64,000 bases of DNA from Anaerolineales bacterium (GCA_003105035.1 PQAL01000005.1:1-64000), one strand, 5' to 3'; positions 1-8,303 are shown, numbered from the stretch's first letter. Notes: generated by a model not told the origin, from the sequence alone. Program-made: numbers and translations.

Positions 1-300
1 TTCTCTTTGGGTCAGGATGAGCTTCTTCAACGCTTCATTCCTTCCCTGGCCCGCATCAATCCCAAATTCGAGCCGGGCTGGGTGAACAAGACCTGGCTGT
101 ACCGCACAAAGTATGCCCAACCCGTCCCATTACTGAACCACTCGCGCAATATTCCCGCCATCCAGACCCCCATTCCAGGCCTTTATTTCGCCAGTATGAG
201 CCAGGTCTATCCATGGGATCGTGGTACGAACTTCGCGGTTGAGATCGGCCGTAAGGCTGCCCACATCATGCATGAAGGTCAAGTTTCGCTCACCAGGTAA
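1..300 (+). CDS. FAD-dependent oxidoreductase, amine-oxidase type (C-terminal part only)
   Basis: The frame is open from base 1 and ends with TAA at 298-300, so the gene began before the window and only its last 99 residues are visible. The tail reads like the C-terminal FAD-contacting segment of the flavin amine oxidase / protoporphyrinogen-oxidase-like family: a Gly-Leu-Tyr-Phe-Ala strand, then a Pro-Trp-Asp-Arg-Gly-Thr-Asn turn, then the closing helix. The substrate cannot be told from this fragment. Followed by 128 bases without a gene that hold the promoter of the next gene. Confidence 0.6.
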   Translation, partial: FSLGQDELLQRFIPSLARINPKFEPGWVNKTWLYRTKYAQPVPLLNHSRNIPAIQTPIPGLYFASMSQVYPWDRGTNFAVEIGRKAAHIMHEGQVSLTR

Positions 301-401
301 TCAAACCTCATAAAAGTTAATATCATCCTTTCTGACGTACCAGCCTGCTGGTCAATTTGATCTTACCTGTCGCCAAATTAAGGCTCACCTGACCGGACTG
401 G

Positions 402-423
402 TATAATCAGCCTGGATTGGAGG
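402..423 (+). promoter_or_regulatory. -10 box and ribosome binding site of the DUF6391 gene
   Basis: A perfect TATAAT lies at 402-407. No good -35 hexamer is seen 16-18 bases upstream. GGAGG at 419-423 sits 5 bases before the ATG at 429, which decides that start over an in-frame TTG at 417 that overlaps the binding site. Confidence 0.55.
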
Positions 424-428
424 TTTTC

Positions 429-962
429 ATGGCCGAACCGCTGAGTAACTCAAAACCTGGTCTCCTCGAAGCGCCTGTGCTTTCTCGTATCCGCCGTAAT
501 CATGCTCTTGAACATGCCACATTGCACGTTTTATCCTCTCGTTTACCCCACACCGCCCTGATGGGTCACTCTGATATGGGTGGTTTTTGGATCATTGGTG
601 AAGTCTCACCTGAAGACTTACATGCAGCTGTCCAGGAAGCGCTCACCCGCCTGCGGGCAGGTGAAGCTGATCTGGCAGTCCATCCCAACTGTGGTACGAA
701 TTATGTCACTGCGGGGGTTCTGGCAGGATTATCGGGAGCTGCTGCCATGCTGACAGCCGGCAGGCGATGGCAGGACAAACTTTCGCGCTTGCCATTGGCG
801 GCTTCCCTGGCTACGCTTGCCCTGATCGCTGCGCAACCTCTGGCCCTATCCATTCAACGCCACATCACCACTTCGGGTCAGCCTGGATCCCTGGAGGTCG
901 TGGCGATCACGAACAAAACCCAGGGCCGCATGACTTTGAACCGCATCGAAACAAGAGGCTAG
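429..962 (+). CDS. DUF6391 family protein
   Basis: This 177-residue protein matches the DUF6391 family as known from Cyanobacteria and Chloroflexota: an Arg-Asn-His-Ala-Leu-Glu-His-Ala segment near residue 24, a Gly-Gly-Phe strand, and a conserved His-Pro-x-Cys-Gly-Thr-Asn segment near residue 86. Two hydrophobic stretches after residue 95 are probably membrane helices. The function is unknown; the conserved His, Glu and Cys could suggest a metal or catalytic site, which is inference. The start at 429 is set by GGAGG 5 bases upstream. The gene ends 2 bases before the probable TTG start of holA, so the two are likely co-transcribed and translationally coupled. Confidence 0.75.
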   Translation: MAEPLSNSKPGLLEAPVLSRIRRNHALEHATLHVLSSRLPHTALMGHSDMGGFWIIGEVSPEDLHAAVQEALTRLRAGEADLAVHPNCGTNYVTAGVLAGLSGAAAMLTAGRRWQDKLSRLPLAASLATLALIAAQPLALSIQRHITTSGQPGSLEVVAITNKTQGRMTLNRIETRG

Positions 963-964
963 AT

Positions 965-1969
965 TTGGCTGACGAAGGACCCGAGATTTACTTGTTTGAT
1001 GGCGATGATGAGTTTGCCATCAACGCCTCTATCGCCAAGATCATCAGCCATCTTGGCGAGCCAAGCATCGCCGACATGAATACCATCCGCTTGGATGGCA
1101 GGTTAGCCAGCTTGGCGCAGCTCAAAGATGCCACGGCCAGCGTGCCTTTCCTGGCCTCCAGGCGCCTGGTGATACTCACCCACCCCACTGCCCGTTACAG
1201 GGAAAAAAGTGAGCAGCAGGAATTTATCGGTTACCTGGCAAATCCAAAACCGACCGCGAAGCTGCTCCTGGTGGAATATGATTTTTTGACTAAAGATAAA
1301 TTCCGTAAGGTAGGCAAGCTGCACTGGTTGGAAAAATGGGCTCTTTCACCAGAACAGGCTCACCGGGTATTTGTCCGCCACCATTCCCAACCTGGAGGGG
1401 CCTTGATGGTGAAGTGGATCCAGGATAATATCAAGGCTGCAGGCGGGCAGATCACCACCCCTGGTGCGGTGGCCCTCGCCAGTCAGGTCGGCGATGACAC
1501 CCGCCTGGCTTCGCAGGAAATCGATAAACTTTTAACCTACACGAGCTTCTCCCGCCCGGTGGATGAAGACGATGTCGAGCACCTCACACCCCTGACCGCC
1601 AGGATCGGCGATTTTGATCTGGTGAATGCCATTCGCGATCGCGATCAACGCCGTTCCCAGGCCCTGCTTCACCGCAGCCTGCAAGACGAAGATCCCTTAC
1701 GGATATTTTCAAGTATTATTTTTCAAATTAGGGCGTTGCTTGTTGCCAGGGAGATCCTGGACGAGCATGGCACGGTGGATGAGTTCCCCAGGTCGTTAAA
1801 GATCAGTTACTACCCTGCAAAAATCGCCATGGAAAGTGCCAATCGATTCTCCGCAAAATTCCTTGAGCATATCTATCATCGTTTACTGGATTTTGATGAA
1901 GCGATTAAATCGAGCCAGATGGAGCCGGATTTAGCACTTGAGCTTCTCGTAGTTGAGCTTACGAGCTAG
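965..1969 (+). CDS. holA: DNA polymerase III delta subunit
   Basis: A 334-residue protein of the HolA family, the clamp-loader subunit that opens the beta sliding clamp. The opening segment Glu-Ile-Tyr-Leu-Phe-Asp-Gly-Asp-Asp-Glu matches the family N terminus and the length is usual. The three-domain order is consistent: an AAA-like N domain without a Walker A motif, a middle domain, and a C-terminal helical collar starting near residue 215 (Ile-Gly-Asp-Phe-Asp-Leu-Val-Asn). The start is a TTG at 965 with AGAGG at 954-958; the open frame runs further upstream but only inside the DUF6391 gene. Its 3' end overlaps the convergent small gene by 11 bases. Its client dnaN lies at 29368. Confidence 0.85.
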   Translation: MADEGPEIYLFDGDDEFAINASIAKIISHLGEPSIADMNTIRLDGRLASLAQLKDATASVPFLASRRLVILTHPTARYREKSEQQEFIGYLANPKPTAKLLLVEYDFLTKDKFRKVGKLHWLEKWALSPEQAHRVFVRHHSQPGGALMVKWIQDNIKAAGGQITTPGAVALASQVGDDTRLASQEIDKLLTYTSFSRPVDEDDVEHLTPLTARIGDFDLVNAIRDRDQRRSQALLHRSLQDEDPLRIFSSIIFQIRALLVAREILDEHGTVDEFPRSLKISYYPAKIAMESANRFSAKFLEHIYHRLLDFDEAIKSSQMEPDLALELLVVELTS

Positions 1970-2204
1970 CCGGACCATTACTTGTATTTACCCCCAGCCA
2001 GAAATGATTCGGTAATACCGAGCGGGTGACCCTGATCTCGATACCCGAGCCTTTCCAGGCGGTCTCACCCAGTGTTTTTGGGTGCACGAGACACAGGTTA
2101 GGTGCTTTTCCATATTTAGTATTGTAATACTCAACCGCCTTTTTGATTTTGGTGGTTAGGTCAGAGTGCTTATCATTGTCATACCACAGCATCCCAATGT
2201 TCAT
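1959..2204 (-). CDS. small conserved-looking protein under an SOS-type promoter
   Basis: An 81-residue protein with no named domain that I can assign. Visible features are an N-terminal Asn-Ile-Gly-Met-Leu-Trp-Tyr-Asp-Asn-Asp strand, a helix ending in Tyr-Tyr-Asn-Thr-Lys-Tyr-Gly, a Pro-Asn-Leu-Cys-Leu-Val-His-Pro segment, and a closing Leu-Pro-Asn-His-Phe-Trp-Leu-Gly-Val. Proteins of this look recur in Chloroflexota (from memory, not searched). The ATG at 2204 follows GGAGGTG by 5 bases. The promoter at 2250-2278 is near consensus and contains a palindromic operator, so the gene is likely tightly repressed and induced on a signal, perhaps DNA damage. It converges on holA with an 11-base overlap. 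Confidence 0.7.
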   Translation of the reverse strand: MNIGMLWYDNDKHSDLTTKIKKAVEYYNTKYGKAPNLCLVHPKTLGETAWKGSGIEIRVTRSVLPNHFWLGVNTSNGPASS

Positions 2205-2249
2205 TACAACACCTCCATAAACCTCTCATCGTTCTTTTTACCTGTAATC

Positions 2250-2278
2250 AGTATAACAGAACATATGTTCTATGTCAA
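2250..2278 (-). promoter_or_regulatory. sigma-70 promoter with embedded palindromic operator
   Basis: On the minus strand TTGACA (2273-2278) and TATACT (2250-2255) are separated by exactly 17 bases. The spacer contains the perfect 14-base palindrome AGAACATATGTTCT (2258-2271). Its GAAC-N4-GTTC core is that of the Bacillus-type LexA (SOS) box, a type also reported for Dehalococcoides in this phylum. A repressor bound here would block RNA polymerase. It drives the small gene ending at 2204. Confidence 0.75.
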
Positions 2279-2287
2279 GAGGTTTTT

Positions 2288-2301
2288 AGAATATATGTAC
2301 T
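2288..2301 (-). promoter_or_regulatory. second, degenerate operator copy
   Basis: AGAATATATGTACT matches the operator at 2258-2271 at 12 of 14 positions. The two centres are 30 bases apart, close to three helical turns, which would place two bound dimers on the same face of the DNA. In addition TAATCAGTA (2245-2253) and TACTGATTA (2298-2306) form an inverted repeat that brackets both sites. Confidence 0.5.
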
Positions 2302-2309
2302 GATTATGC

Positions 2310-2709
2310 AGGATGTGTACCAGCTTTTTAAAAATTTTGCTTGGAATATTAGGAATTCTTTCCCCTTATATGGAAATTCTCCCCAAACATATCGACACCA
2401 ATTACTACTCTTCTGGCCGAATTCACCCTTCTTAGTTGTGAAACGAAAGGATCAATTTGATTCCTTGTTTATTTTTTTAACATATTTCCGTCAAAGGGAA
2501 TACGACCAAATAAGGTTTACTGTGACTTGCCCAGTTTCTTTCCCTCATCTATCGTCTCACACTTTTGGCGCTTGGAGGTCAGGGCTGTCTTGTCTTCCTC
2601 CAATTCTGCTCTTACAAAGCTTGTCATATCGTAAAATTCTCACTTTTGAAATTACTGTAATGCAATCCGCTTCGCGCCGTAAACTTCAACACGCAATCGT
2701 CCGGTTCGG
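2310..2709. other. AT-rich stretch without a supported gene
   Basis: No gene is supported here. A plus-strand open frame (2306-2815) has no ribosome binding site, runs 106 bases antisense into the methyltransferase gene and has an unlikely composition. On the minus strand a 36-codon open frame (2517-2627) has a charged, protein-like composition and may be the remnant of a decayed gene that came with the neighbouring methyltransferase. Base composition differs from the flanking GC-richer genes. Confidence 0.4.
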
Positions 2710-3444
2710 TCACACCACCGGAGTAGTCTGTCCTTTAATAGCGCTCATGACAATTAGCGCAATGTCATTATTGGTATCGGAATTCAAAAATTCCACATCC
2801 TTAAAACCGAGATGATCCTTTGCCCATTTTGCCCACGGTTGCCATATTTCTTTAGGTTCTTCCATATCATAACAAGCGGTGATTTCTACAATTCCGGTCT
2901 TTTCCCAAAGATGCCGCCACCAATTCTTGCTGTGAAAGCTGAACATATCCCCCTCCCAATGCTCTTTAAGCGTTTCGGGATAGCCTTTATCAAATTCTCT
3001 CGTCAAACCCGGAACCACGATGCCAAATTGACCACCGGGTTTTACCAACTTTGAGTATGTGCAAGGGAAATACGTTTCATCCGCTCCATAATATTCGTAG
3101 CTATCTATTGATATCGCAGCGTCGAAGAATCCCTCGGCATAAGGCAGGGCATGGGCTTCCGCATGGATGGGAAACACCAGTTCGGCTACGCCGGCTTCCT
3201 CAATGCGTTTGAGGTTCTCTGTCGCACTAATCCACAAGTCGTTGGCAAATACCGTTACGTTAAATTCTTTCGCCAGAAATACTGAAGTAATGCCCTTTCC
3301 GCAACCCATGTCAAGAACCTTCATACCCGGGTTTAATTCTATGTGTTCGCACAATTCCTCAAGCAGCCACAGTGGATTAGGTCCCATCCAGTTTTCACTA
3401 ACCCAGTTACTATCGTATTTTTCTGTTCTCGGATATTTTTTCAT
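2710..3444 (-). CDS. SAM-dependent methyltransferase, class I
   Basis: A 244-residue Rossmann-fold methyltransferase. The SAM-binding motif I is Val-Leu-Asp-Met-Gly-Cys-Gly-Lys-Gly near residues 43-51, the acidic residue closing strand 2 is in Phe-Ala-Asn-Asp near residue 69, and motif III lies around Leu-Val-Lys-Pro-Gly-Gly. It resembles small-molecule methyltransferases; the substrate is not visible. Start ATG at 3444 has AGGAGG 8 bases upstream. Its codon use is more AT-rich than its neighbours and it sits beside AT-rich non-coding DNA on both sides, which suggests horizontal acquisition. It is not clearly in an operon. Confidence 0.8.
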   Translation of the reverse strand: MKKYPRTEKYDSNWVSENWMGPNPLWLLEELCEHIELNPGMKVLDMGCGKGITSVFLAKEFNVTVFANDLWISATENLKRIEEAGVAELVFPIHAEAHALPYAEGFFDAAISIDSYEYYGADETYFPCTYSKLVKPGGQFGIVVPGLTREFDKGYPETLKEHWEGDMFSFHSKNWWRHLWEKTGIVEITACYDMEEPKEIWQPWAKWAKDHLGFKDVEFLNSDTNNDIALIVMSAIKGQTTPVV

Positions 3445-3625
3445 CCCGTTATCCTCCTCGTCTTGTCTATAAACAGTATCCCATCACGTAACTAAAACGT
3501 AGAGCGCATTGCTTTATTTTAAGTCTAAGGGCAGAAACAAAACAGTACGACATTTTTACGATTTTCACACATTGGATATTTACTCTTCAACTTCGAAAAG
3601 CTTTATCTACTGGATTTTCATACCC

Positions 3626-4864
3626 TCACTCTTTTACCCTTGACATCAATGCTACCGTCTCAACGTGATATGTCTGGGGAAACATGTCAAAGAGTGTTAG
3701 GTTATTGAGCTGATATCCCCCTGCAAGCAGTTGTTGACTGTCCCGCGCCAGGGTCGCTGGGTCGCACGACACGTAAGCTAAGCGCTTGGCCCCTTGTGCC
3801 AGCACCCCCTCCACTACTTTAGATCCCAGCCCTGCCCGAGGCGGGTCGAGTACGACCACATCTGGATGAAAATTCACCGATGCAAGCACCTGTTCTACAG
3901 GAGCTTCATATAACTCCACATGATCAAATTCATCCAGGTTGATCGTGAAATCCTCACATGCCTGTGGAGACACCTCGATTCCTACCAGGCGCTTCACTTT
4001 CAAGGCCAGAAAAGCGCTGAATAGGCCCACGCCGCTATACGCGTCCAGCACGGTCATCTCTTTTTCCAGCGGCAGGTGACCCAGCAGGTGCTGCACCATA
4101 GCCTGAGCCTGCAGGCTGTTAACCTGGAAAAATGACCCCGCTGAAACATGGAACTGCCGATCCAGCACTGCCATCATTACATGGATGCTGCCTGCGAGTA
4201 CGGTAAAACCACTCTGTCCTGCCTGGACGATCGAGACCGGCAGGTTTTCTATGCTGAAATCGACTTCTGCCGCATCGTTACTTTCCAAGATGATCATCAG
4301 CTCTTCATCTATACCCTGGCGGATGCTCACCCGCTCCAGGCCAGCGATGGGCTCCAGCTCAATCTGTGGCCATAGCAAATTGATACCAGCTTCGGGCAGG
4401 TAGCATTCCACAATGACGAAGGTCTGGTTGGAACGCGCTTTCTGGAACCCGAGCCTGCCATCCTGTGTCAGATGGAATTGGATCGAGTTCCGGTAGTTCC
4501 ATGCCACTGGAGCAGGTACCACGTCGATCTGCGGTAAATTGTGCAAACCTCCAATCCGTTCCAGCTGTTCCTGCAGGATCATTTTTTTAGCTTCCACTTG
4601 GGCGGCATAATCCATGTGCTGGTAATGGCAGCCTCCGCAGGTATAAAAATGCTGGCAGCGCGGCTCCACCCTACCTGGGGATGATTCCAGAACCTCGAGC
4701 AGCTGGGCTCTGCTAAACTTGGGTTTATCCTCAACCAGCCGTATCTTCACTCGCTCACCCGGGATGGTATATGGCACAAATGTCACCCTGCCGTCTGGCA
4801 ATCTCCCCAGCCCATCCCCACCATACGCCAGGCTTTCAATCTTCACCTCAAACGTATCCGGCAT
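3626..4864 (-). CDS. rlmD: 23S rRNA (uracil-5-)-methyltransferase, RumA/RlmD type
   Basis: A 412-residue enzyme that would methylate C5 of a uridine in 23S rRNA with SAM. A TRAM RNA-binding domain occupies about residues 1-60. Four cysteines for a 4Fe-4S cluster are present: Cys70, Cys76, Cys79 and Cys154, with the family spacing C-x5-C-x2-C. The Phe-Phe-Gln-Val-Asn motif is at 245-249, the SAM motif Val-Leu-Asp-Ala-Tyr-Ser-Gly at 272-278, Asp-Pro-Pro-Arg at 340-343, and the catalytic cysteine is Cys367 in Val-Ser-Cys-Asp-Pro. Whether it modifies U1939, U747 or both cannot be told. It lies 65 bases downstream of the class V aminotransferase with a hairpin between them. Confidence 0.85.
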   Translation of the reverse strand: MPDTFEVKIESLAYGGDGLGRLPDGRVTFVPYTIPGERVKIRLVEDKPKFSRAQLLEVLESSPGRVEPRCQHFYTCGGCHYQHMDYAAQVEAKKMILQEQLERIGGLHNLPQIDVVPAPVAWNYRNSIQFHLTQDGRLGFQKARSNQTFVIVECYLPEAGINLLWPQIELEPIAGLERVSIRQGIDEELMIILESNDAAEVDFSIENLPVSIVQAGQSGFTVLAGSIHVMMAVLDRQFHVSAGSFFQVNSLQAQAMVQHLLGHLPLEKEMTVLDAYSGVGLFSAFLALKVKRLVGIEVSPQACEDFTINLDEFDHVELYEAPVEQVLASVNFHPDVVVLDPPRAGLGSKVVEGVLAQGAKRLAYVSCDPATLARDSQQLLAGGYQLNNLTLFDMFPQTYHVETVALMSRVKE

Positions 4865-4884
4865 CTTCTCCCAGCCCTTTAAAC

Positions 4885-4915
4885 ACAGAGACGCCCCTCT
4901 GGGGAGCGTCTCTGT
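4885..4915 (-). terminator. strong hairpin between aminotransferase and RlmD genes
   Basis: ACAGAGACGC (4885-4894) pairs perfectly with GCGTCTCTGT (4906-4915), with further pairing in the CCCC/GGGG interior. On the minus strand it is followed by GTTTAAAG, a weak T-run, so it may be a partial terminator after the aminotransferase gene or an mRNA-stabilising element inside an operon. Confidence 0.45.
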
Positions 4916-4929
4916 ATAGTAAATTTTGT

Positions 4930-6000
4930 CTACTTGCCTACCATGAATTCATCGATCCCGCCCAGCAGGTTCTCCAGGTCGCTCATCTGGATTTCCGCCA
5001 TGTGGGCGATACGGAAGGTTTTGCCTTTTAGGTCACCGTATCCATTCGCCAGCCTGAGGTTGCGCGGCCCGACAAACTTATTGAACTCGGCGCAGTCGAA
5101 GGTCGGTGGGTTGACAACCACGGTGATGGTCTGTGACCGGTAGCCTTCTGGGGCGAACAGTGGCCAGCCTTTCTTCGTTGCCCATTCCTGTGAGAACCTG
5201 GCCATCGCGCTGTGGCGGGCGAAGCGATTTTCAATCCCCTCAGACAGCATGCGGTCAATTTGATAATCCAGGGCGAAGATCAAAGACATGGCGGGTGTCA
5301 TCGGCGTGGTATCTTTGAGGCGGTGCTTCTCCAAAAGCAGGTAGTCAAAATACCAGCCCCTGAACGGCACTTCCGCAGCACGCGCCATTGCCCGGTCATT
5401 GACGCCGACCAGGGCGATCCCGGGTGGCAGGCCTAAGCATTTTTGCGAAGAGGTGAACAGCACATCCAGCCCCCAGTCATCCATCTCGATTCTCGTACCA
5501 GCCAGGCTGGATACTGCATCGACCGCGATCAAGGTATCCGGGCTCACCCGGTGGACCACTTCAGCGATTTCCTTGACCGGGTTCTGCACACCGGTGGACG
5601 TCTCGTTATGTACGATCGTGATCAGCTCGTACTTTTGTTTCTTGAGGGCTTCTTCCACCATCTCGGGCAGGATGGCTTGCCCCATGGGTACTTCCACCTT
5701 ATCTGCCAGCTTGCCGTTGGCAATCGACACGTCATACCAGCGCTTGGCGAAAGAACCATTCACACAGTTCAAGACACGCTCTTTAGCCAGGTTACGCACC
5801 GCCGATTCCTGTGCACCACTGCCTGAATTGGTCATGATGAAGATGCGGTATTGGGTGAAGAAAATCTGGCGTAACTTATCAGCTGCCCGCTGAAAAATTG
5901 CCTCAAAATCTTTACTGCGGTGAGGCATCATCGCTCTCGTCTGTTGCTGGAGAACATCCGGCGAAACATCTACCGGGCCAGGTACGAACATCGGTGACAT
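4930..6000 (-). CDS. class V aminotransferase (alanine/serine-glyoxylate aminotransferase family)
   Basis: A 356-residue PLP enzyme of fold type I. The N terminus Met-Phe-Val-Pro-Gly-Pro-Val is typical of the alanine-glyoxylate / serine-glyoxylate family; Gly-Ser-Gly-Ala binds the PLP phosphate, Asp in Ala-Val-Asp-Ala-Val-Ser-Ser pairs with the ring nitrogen, and Lys187 in Ser-Ser-Gln-Lys forms the Schiff base. The ATG at 6000 has GGAGGT 4 bases upstream, which rules out the longer frame to 6063. In several bacterial lineages such enzymes transaminate 3-phosphohydroxypyruvate in serine synthesis; the short SerA at 53531 makes that role possible here, but this is inference. Confidence 0.85.
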   Translation of the reverse strand: MSPMFVPGPVDVSPDVLQQQTRAMMPHRSKDFEAIFQRAADKLRQIFFTQYRIFIMTNSGSGAQESAVRNLAKERVLNCVNGSFAKRWYDVSIANGKLADKVEVPMGQAILPEMVEEALKKQKYELITIVHNETSTGVQNPVKEIAEVVHRVSPDTLIAVDAVSSLAGTRIEMDDWGLDVLFTSSQKCLGLPPGIALVGVNDRAMARAAEVPFRGWYFDYLLLEKHRLKDTTPMTPAMSLIFALDYQIDRMLSEGIENRFARHSAMARFSQEWATKKGWPLFAPEGYRSQTITVVVNPPTFDCAEFNKFVGPRNLRLANGYGDLKGKTFRIAHMAEIQMSDLENLLGGIDEFMVGK

Positions 6001-6071
6001 TATTACCTCCTTAGGATAAAGATGTGAGATTTTTAATAGAAGCAATTTTATTCTACCACCCATGGGTATTT

Positions 6072-6077
6072 TATAAT
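6072..6077 (+). promoter_or_regulatory. -10 box positioned for a leaderless transcript
   Basis: TATAAT ends 6 bases before the ATG at 6084, which puts the expected transcription start on or next to the start codon. No ribosome binding site is present upstream. No good -35 hexamer is seen. Confidence 0.5.
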
Positions 6078-6083
6078 ATATGC

Positions 6084-7808
6084 ATGCGTCGCTTTTTCGG
6101 AATGATTTTCATCCTCATTGTAGCCGCGGGTTGTGCTGGCTTACCAATCTCGCTCCTTCCCACTGCCACACCTACCGCCTCCTTACAGCCCACACTTTTT
6201 GCGACCGCATCACTAACTGCAACACCTTCACCGGCCGCAACTGCCAGCCTGGTTCCAGCCACAAGCGTACCAGTCACCCCGCCTACGCCGTCATCGGGCA
6301 CCTTCGAAGTCCTCTACCATCCGGATGATGTGCTCTATGTGGGTGATCAAATCAGCTTCGAGGTGGTTTCGCTTCCTGGAGTGAATGTACAGGGTTCTTC
6401 TCTGCGGGTGCAGATCGATCCACCCTCTGAGACAATCCTCGGGCCTGTTGATTTCGGTCCATGGGGCATTGCAGGCCGTTCTGAAGCCTCCATGATTTGG
6501 GCCTGGGATACGAGTAATCTCCAACCAGGCTACCATAACCTCGAATTCAGTGTCCAGCCTCAAGGGATTACCTGGTCTGAGCGGGTTAACTTGCTGCCTC
6601 GTGAGGATATGCCACCCGACCAGGCGGCTGCCCATTGGGTGGAGACACGCTCCGCATGTTGTGCCATTAATTACATCACTAACACTGCCTCTGAGCGTGA
6701 TCTTACACAGCTCACCACATCAATAGATTCCCAGGCTCAGGACGCCATGCAAAAAATGAGTGCCAGCTTTACTGAGCCTATCACCATAACCATCCTGCCC
6801 CGCTTGCTGGGGCATGGTGGTTTCACCGCCAGCGAGATAAGCGTATCCTATCTGGACCGAAATTACGCTGCAAATTTATGGGAGTTCGTGGTGCATCACG
6901 AAATGATTCACGCCATCGACGCCCACCTGGAAGGTGATTTCCGCCCAACTATCTTCGTGGAAGGCCTGGCAGTCTACATGACTGGGGGGCATTATAAGCC
7001 TGAACCGCTGATGCCCCGCGCGGCTGCATTGTTACCTGTCTACACCAATATGTATATCCCCCTGATTACCCTGTCTGACGATTTTTATGCCCAGCAGCAT
7101 GAAATTGGTTATCTTGAAGGGGCTGCACTAATCGAATATATGGTTAAAACCTATGGTCAGGAAGCCTTCTTAGCTTTTTACCGTGATATCCATACCCGTT
7201 CTGGGGAGGCTCAATCGGCTTCAATTGACGCGGCTCTCCAGGCTCACTTTTCAATTTCCTTCGCTCAGCTAGAGCAGGATTTCCTGGCTGCCCTGCAGCA
7301 GGAGCCTGACACCTCCGCTTGGGTGGATGACATCACCCTGACTGTCACGTATTATGATACGATGCGCCGCTATCAGCAGCTGCTCGACCCGTCTGCGTAT
7401 TTCCGCACGGCGTGGCTGATGGATAACAAAAGCATGCGCGAACGCGGCATCGTTGCCGATTACCTGCGCCACCCGCACACTCCCACCAACCTCGCCCTTG
7501 AAACCCTGTTCATCACCGCCCATCAGCACATGTCCAACCAGGATTACACCTCTGCCAGGCGCATGCTGGAGTATATCAACCTGGTACTGGATGGCCTCGT
7601 GCGCGATGCGTTTGAGCCCTTCTCCATCTCTCAAATAGCCTCCGACTACCTTGCGATTGTAAATACACTTTTGGAATCAGGTTATGAAGTGCAACGGCTC
7701 AACGTAAGTGGGAATACTGCGTCGTGTGAGGTCACAACATCCACGGGGCCAACATTGACGACCGTGAATCTGTCACGCACCAATGGCGCGTGGATGATCA
7801 CCCCGTAA
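6084..7808 (+). CDS. lipoprotein with gluzincin-type (peptidase MA-like) domain
   Basis: A 574-residue protein predicted to be an exported lipoprotein. A signal peptide with lipobox Val-Ala-Ala-Gly-Cys ends near residue 17, then a Thr/Pro/Ser-rich linker to about residue 75, an immunoglobulin-like beta region, and a metallopeptidase-like domain with His-His-Glu-Met-Ile-His at 271-276. A third zinc ligand is probably the Glu of Phe-Val-Glu-Gly-Leu-Ala about 20 residues later, the arrangement of gluzincins. The C terminus resembles a small SnoaL/NTF2-like or beta domain. The ATG at 6084 has no ribosome binding site; the -10 box lies 6 bases upstream. Divergent from the aminotransferase. Confidence 0.75.
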   Translation: MRRFFGMIFILIVAAGCAGLPISLLPTATPTASLQPTLFATASLTATPSPAATASLVPATSVPVTPPTPSSGTFEVLYHPDDVLYVGDQISFEVVSLPGVNVQGSSLRVQIDPPSETILGPVDFGPWGIAGRSEASMIWAWDTSNLQPGYHNLEFSVQPQGITWSERVNLLPREDMPPDQAAAHWVETRSACCAINYITNTASERDLTQLTTSIDSQAQDAMQKMSASFTEPITITILPRLLGHGGFTASEISVSYLDRNYAANLWEFVVHHEMIHAIDAHLEGDFRPTIFVEGLAVYMTGGHYKPEPLMPRAAALLPVYTNMYIPLITLSDDFYAQQHEIGYLEGAALIEYMVKTYGQEAFLAFYRDIHTRSGEAQSASIDAALQAHFSISFAQLEQDFLAALQQEPDTSAWVDDITLTVTYYDTMRRYQQLLDPSAYFRTAWLMDNKSMRERGIVADYLRHPHTPTNLALETLFITAHQHMSNQDYTSARRMLEYINLVLDGLVRDAFEPFSISQIASDYLAIVNTLLESGYEVQRLNVSGNTASCEVTTSTGPTLTTVNLSRTNGAWMITP

Positions 7809-7832
7809 ACACCAAGAAACCGTAATCTAATT

Positions 7833-8303
7833 TTATTGAGGCTGATTGCTGAGCGTGATGATCGCCATCAAGATTGCCAGGTTGCCGATCGATCCGAGCA
7901 TGAGCATGCCAAAACTTTCCAGCCATTTTGCCTGGTAGCGTATGGCGATGATCACCGTTGAGAAGACAAACAGCAGGAAGGTGAGCATTACCACCATACC
8001 AATCGAAAATGCACCCAGGATTGCGATGGGGATGAATGTCCCCGTGATGATCCAGGTCGTTCGAAACCAGCCAGCCGTCTTCATTCGCAAGCAAGAAAAG
8101 GCGGTTACGAAACCAATCGTTCCCAACAAAGTCCAATCGACCAGTACCAGACCCGGCAGTGGCCAGAGTGGTGCGGATCCGATCTGTGCCTGGGAGAGGT
8201 AGGTGAGCACTGCCCCAAAAAATGTGATGACTGCCGCACTAAATGCCAGTAACAAGGCGATCAGGTCTGGCCAGGGTCTCTTTGGCCTCAGATCTGTGTT
8301 CAT
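7833..8303 (-). CDS. small integral membrane protein
   Basis: A 156-residue protein of unknown function with about four to five hydrophobic helices separated by short loops. The ATG at 8303 is preceded by AAGGGTG; the longer frame to 8378 would lie inside the FHA gene and is not needed. It starts 11 bases after the FHA gene stop, so the two are very probably co-transcribed and may work together at the membrane. Confidence 0.65.
   Translation of the reverse strand: MNTDLRPKRPWPDLIALLLAFSAAVITFFGAVLTYLSQAQIGSAPLWPLPGLVLVDWTLLGTIGFVTAFSCLRMKTAGWFRTTWIITGTFIPIAILGAFSIGMVVMLTFLLFVFSTVIIAIRYQAKWLESFGMLMLGSIGNLAILMAIITLSNQPQ

Noticed and set aside
767-964. Upstream extension of holA to a GTG/ATG at 767
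   Set aside because: This stretch lies within the DUF6391 gene in another frame, whereas the TTG at 965 has a ribosome binding site and gives the family N terminus.
2306-2815. 169-codon plus-strand open frame
   Set aside because: No ribosome binding site, overlaps the methyltransferase antisense, composition unlike a protein, and starts inside the operator region.
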